Positions 7,289 through 9,258 of a DNA stretch of 9,258 nt are shown here, one piece after another. Source of the DNA: JALXCG01 sp026991065 [NCBI: Gemmatimonadota bacterium]. GTDB lineage: Bacteria; GCA-2686955. Below the pieces are notes generated by a model, which saw only the letters and a list, made by a program, of their open reading frames with translations, made no database searches and was not told the origin of the DNA. A program made the position numbers and the translations under genes. How positions within the stretch are numbered: the first letter of the stretch is position 1; each line of letters opens with the position of its first letter. The stretch is taken from the NCBI GenBank assembly GCA_026991065.1, contig JALXCG010000017.1, positions 1-9,258 of the forward strand, read 5' to 3'.

Positions 7289-8266
7289 TCAAAGAACGCA
7301 GCGGTCGAGAGCCGCTTGCAGCGCCGGCTGGTCGCCGGCAATGCCTTTCCCGATCACAACGACGGCGCCAAGTTCAGCGCGACTGCTGGGAGGCAGGCCG
7401 GAAAAGAGGCGGCCGCGTCCGCAGACCACGCTGAGCAGCTCCGGATTCTTGCTGCCTTTGACCGCCAGGATGCCCTTGACACGGAATACGCGCGAGGGAA
7501 GCGCCCGAATAAAGGAGCGGATCGCCTGGCGCTCGACCGGTCCCGCGGCACGCAGGACCATCGATTGCAGATTCTCATCTTCCAGGTGCCGGTGGCCGAT
7601 GCCGGCATCGACGCGCCTGCGGTAGTCAGCCAGTTCTCTTCCAGTTCGGGGGAACGCGGTGCCAAAAAGAAGATGTGGGTCGGCTTCGGCCTGGACTGTG
7701 CGCAGAATCAGGGCGGTTGATGAAACCTCGCGAATCCGCGCTTCGGCAGAGTCCACGAGCGTGGCGGGCGCGAGATCGATCTTGTTGAGAAGGACCACGT
7801 CGGCAGCATGAATCTGTGCAACGCAGGTATCTGAAGCGGACCAGTGAGTGTTCAGATTCAGGGCATCCACCACAGTGATGATGGCATCAATGGTGAGCCC
7901 CAGTTCCAGGAGACTGTAGAGCAAGGGGTCGGGATAGGCTGCGCCGGAAGTCTCGATAATCAGCAGGTCCGGCTTGGCGTTGAGTGCGTTGATGACGACA
8001 GCGCGCAGGTCATCGGAGTACATGCAGCAGAGGCAGCCGGAAGCAAGTTCGGTGATTTCACTGCCCAAACCGTCGAGAATGGCGCCATCGACCGAAACCG
8101 CTCCCAGTTCGTTGATCAAGACAGCCGGGCGCAACCCATCAATGCCGTTGCTCAGCAGATGGGAGAGCAGGGTTGTTTTGCCGCTGCCCAAGCTGCCGGT
8201 CACGATGTTGAGCGGGATGCGCTCCTCCAGCGACGGTGCCGCGATGTGGTGGGATGGGGAACTCAT
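7289..8266 (-). CDS. CobW/COG0523-type G3E GTPase (metal-handling)
   Basis: A 325-residue cytoplasmic GTPase of the G3E family that includes metal chaperones such as CobW, Yjia and ZNG-type proteins. The GTPase domain shows Walker A GSLGSGKTT (24-32), the INELG switch segment (51-55), the metal-binding GCLCC (77-81, CxCC), Walker B with ETSG (LLIIETSGAAYPDP, 101-114), and the guanine-specificity NKID (161-164). The CobW C-terminal domain spans about 233-323 (SMVLRA, VFRVKGILAVKG, VVVIGKG). The long His-rich loop of some Ni or Co chaperones is absent; only GHRHLEDEN (224-232) and an N-terminal HH are seen. The metal and client protein cannot be assigned. The ATG overlaps the upstream stop as ATGA and has no clear Shine-Dalgarno of its own, so translation is probably coupled to the sorted propeller gene. 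Confidence 0.94.
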   Translation of the reverse strand: MSSPSHHIAAPSLEERIPLNIVTGSLGSGKTTLLSHLLSNGIDGLRPAVLINELGAVSVDGAILDGLGSEITELASGCLCCMYSDDLRAVVINALNAKPDLLIIETSGAAYPDPLLYSLLELGLTIDAIITVVDALNLNTHWSASDTCVAQIHAADVVLLNKIDLAPATLVDSAEARIREVSSTALILRTVQAEADPHLLFGTAFPRTGRELADYRRRVDAGIGHRHLEDENLQSMVLRAAGPVERQAIRSFIRALPSRVFRVKGILAVKGSKNPELLSVVCGRGRLFSGLPPSSRAELGAVVVIGKGIAGDQPALQAALDRCVL

Positions 8267-9258
8267 TTCAGAACAACAATCTTTTGTCGATGGTGAACAT
8301 CATCCACATCGAGTTGTAGCAGATAGATGCCGGATGCCACGGTGCGCCGTGCGGCATCTCGTCCATCCCAGGTGAAGTGGTGGTCGCCGGCAGGCAGGTC
8401 GGAGTCCAGGAGGACGCGGACGTTGGCGCCTTGAACCGAGTGGATTGAGAGTCGCGCATGTGCGGCGCGCGTCAGGTGGAAGCGAATGGCGGTGCGGGGA
8501 TTCATGGGATTGGGAGATACTGGGGCAAGGGTGACCACTTCCGGTGCGTCCCTTTGCGGCTCATAAGGGGCACTGGTCCCACTTGCGGCGATTCGCACGA
8601 CGCGCGGCGGCGGCGCTTCATGCCGCGCCGCAGTAGCGCGATTCGTGCTGCCGCAATCCAGAACCAGCAATGCGCCGTCGCTGGCCTGGGCGAGGCAGCC
8701 GGCAGTGGCGAGATTGCCAAAGCCGGTGGCGAATTCCTCGACATCTCCTTCTGGAGAGATGCGGATGATCGACTCGTGCAGCAGATCGGCGGCGAGAAGA
8801 TCGCCGTTGAAGGCACCCGCGGCATCTCGGAGGAGAGCGCCGATACCGGCGAGTTCCGCTCTCACACCAGTAATCGGAGAGAGTTCTCCGTTCCGGTCCG
8901 CGGCGACGATCCGCCCCATTCCGTTCCATAGGTCGCACTCGGTGGCCATCGCAGCATCGGCAAGCAGGAGTTGCCCGCCGAATCCGTCGCCACTTTGAGC
9001 CATTCCGCGTACTGCGCCCAGGCCATGGACGTAGGGTTGAATCCCGCCATCGGCCAGAGACCAAACGAGATCCTCTTCAGAAGTGGCAGTGTAGAGAACG
9101 CCATCACTGGCTGCCGTCAGCGGCGGCGAGTTGATCGCCCCCGAGGGGAAAGTGAGGTATTGGGTCACTGTGCCGCCGGCGTCAATCCCCACAATCCCGC
9201 TGGCTGTGGCGGCCAGCAGACCACCTCCGAACAGGCTTTCCGGATCCCAGGACAGGGC
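8263..9258 (-). CDS. Secreted beta-propeller-like protein with C-terminal sorting domain (5' end beyond window)
   Basis: 331 codons plus stop are visible. The frame is open through the right edge, so the true start and signal peptide are outside; the GTG at 9192 should not be taken as the start. The N-terminal part (visible residues 1 to about 225) carries a recurring blade-like motif FGGGLLAAT (10-18), FGGQLLLAD (93-101), FNGDLLAAD (150-158), and a weaker DGALLVLDC (194-202), followed by I.I or VxxI stretches and Gly turns. This is typical of SMP-30/NHL-like beta-propellers; no enzymatic residues were recognised. The last ~90 residues (about 241-331) are a sorting domain: SPNPMNPRTAI, ARLSIHSVQG, HHFTWDGRD, VASGIYLLQLD, and a KIVVLK end. 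It resembles the sorting domain at the end of the 5617 gene. Its stop TGA overlaps the CobW ATG by 4 bp. Ligand and function are unknown. Confidence 0.85.
   Translation of the reverse strand, partial: ALSWDPESLFGGGLLAATASGIVGIDAGGTVTQYLTFPSGAINSPPLTAASDGVLYTATSEEDLVWSLADGGIQPYVHGLGAVRGMAQSGDGFGGQLLLADAAMATECDLWNGMGRIVAADRNGELSPITGVRAELAGIGALLRDAAGAFNGDLLAADLLHESIIRISPEGDVEEFATGFGNLATAGCLAQASDGALLVLDCGSTNRATAARHEAPPPRVVRIAASGTSAPYEPQRDAPEVVTLAPVSPNPMNPRTAIRFHLTRAAHARLSIHSVQGANVRVLLDSDLPAGDHHFTWDGRDAARRTVASGIYLLQLDVDDVHHRQKIVVLK

Noticed and set aside
9190-9192. GTG 9192 as the start of the propeller gene
   Set aside because: The frame is open to the window edge with a clear propeller motif (FGGGLLAAT) upstream of it, so the gene begins beyond the window.
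1-9258. CRISPR arrays, insertion sequences, tRNA or rRNA genes, toxin-antitoxin or defence modules
   Set aside because: No regularly spaced repeats, transposase motifs, tRNA-like cloverleafs or rRNA-like tracts were seen on reading both strands. The window is almost fully explained by six protein genes.

Overview
The window is GC-rich bacterial DNA (about 60% GC by eye) and densely coding, with six genes: two run off the edges and four are complete. Four encode proteins that look exported. Two of these end in the roughly 90-residue FlgD-Ig-like / type IX-style C-terminal sorting domain, with the hallmark NPFNPRTEI or NPMNPRTAI and a GIY motif near the end. High GC, this sorting domain, a DUF5916 outer-membrane-type protein and an Achromobacter-protease-I-like peptidase together suggest a GC-rich lineage in or near the FCB assemblage (for example Krumholzibacteriota, Eisenbacteria or Latescibacterota). 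That placement is inference: there is no rRNA or other phylogenetic marker here.

Layout. Positions 1-2020 (minus strand) hold a secreted lysyl-endopeptidase-like serine protease with a C-terminal proprotein-convertase P domain; the reading frame leaves the window at the left edge. A 198-bp gap with short repeats separates it from a deoxynucleoside kinase (2219-2878, minus). That kinase lies 15 bp downstream of a large DUF5916 / CBM9-like protein (2894-5446, minus), so the two probably share a transcript. A 170-bp divergent intergenic region with a perfect 12-bp palindrome separates it from a plus-strand gene (5617-7227) for a secreted protein of unknown function with a sorting domain. A GC-rich hairpin follows that stop codon directly. 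Two further minus-strand genes converge on it: a CobW-type G3E GTPase (7289-8266) and, upstream of it and overlapping by 4 bp (ATGA), a secreted beta-propeller-like protein with a sorting domain (8263-9258, open at the right edge).

How they fit together. The common theme is cell-envelope and secreted protein biology: a protease, a predicted outer-membrane barrel, and two sorted surface or extracellular proteins. Two housekeeping-type P-loop proteins (dNK and CobW) are transcriptionally linked to envelope genes. No mobile element, CRISPR array, tRNA or rRNA gene, or recognisable defence system was seen. The most unusual features are the translational coupling of the sorted propeller to the CobW GTPase, and the uncharacterised sorted protein divergent from the DUF5916 gene. 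No novel system can be demonstrated from this window alone.
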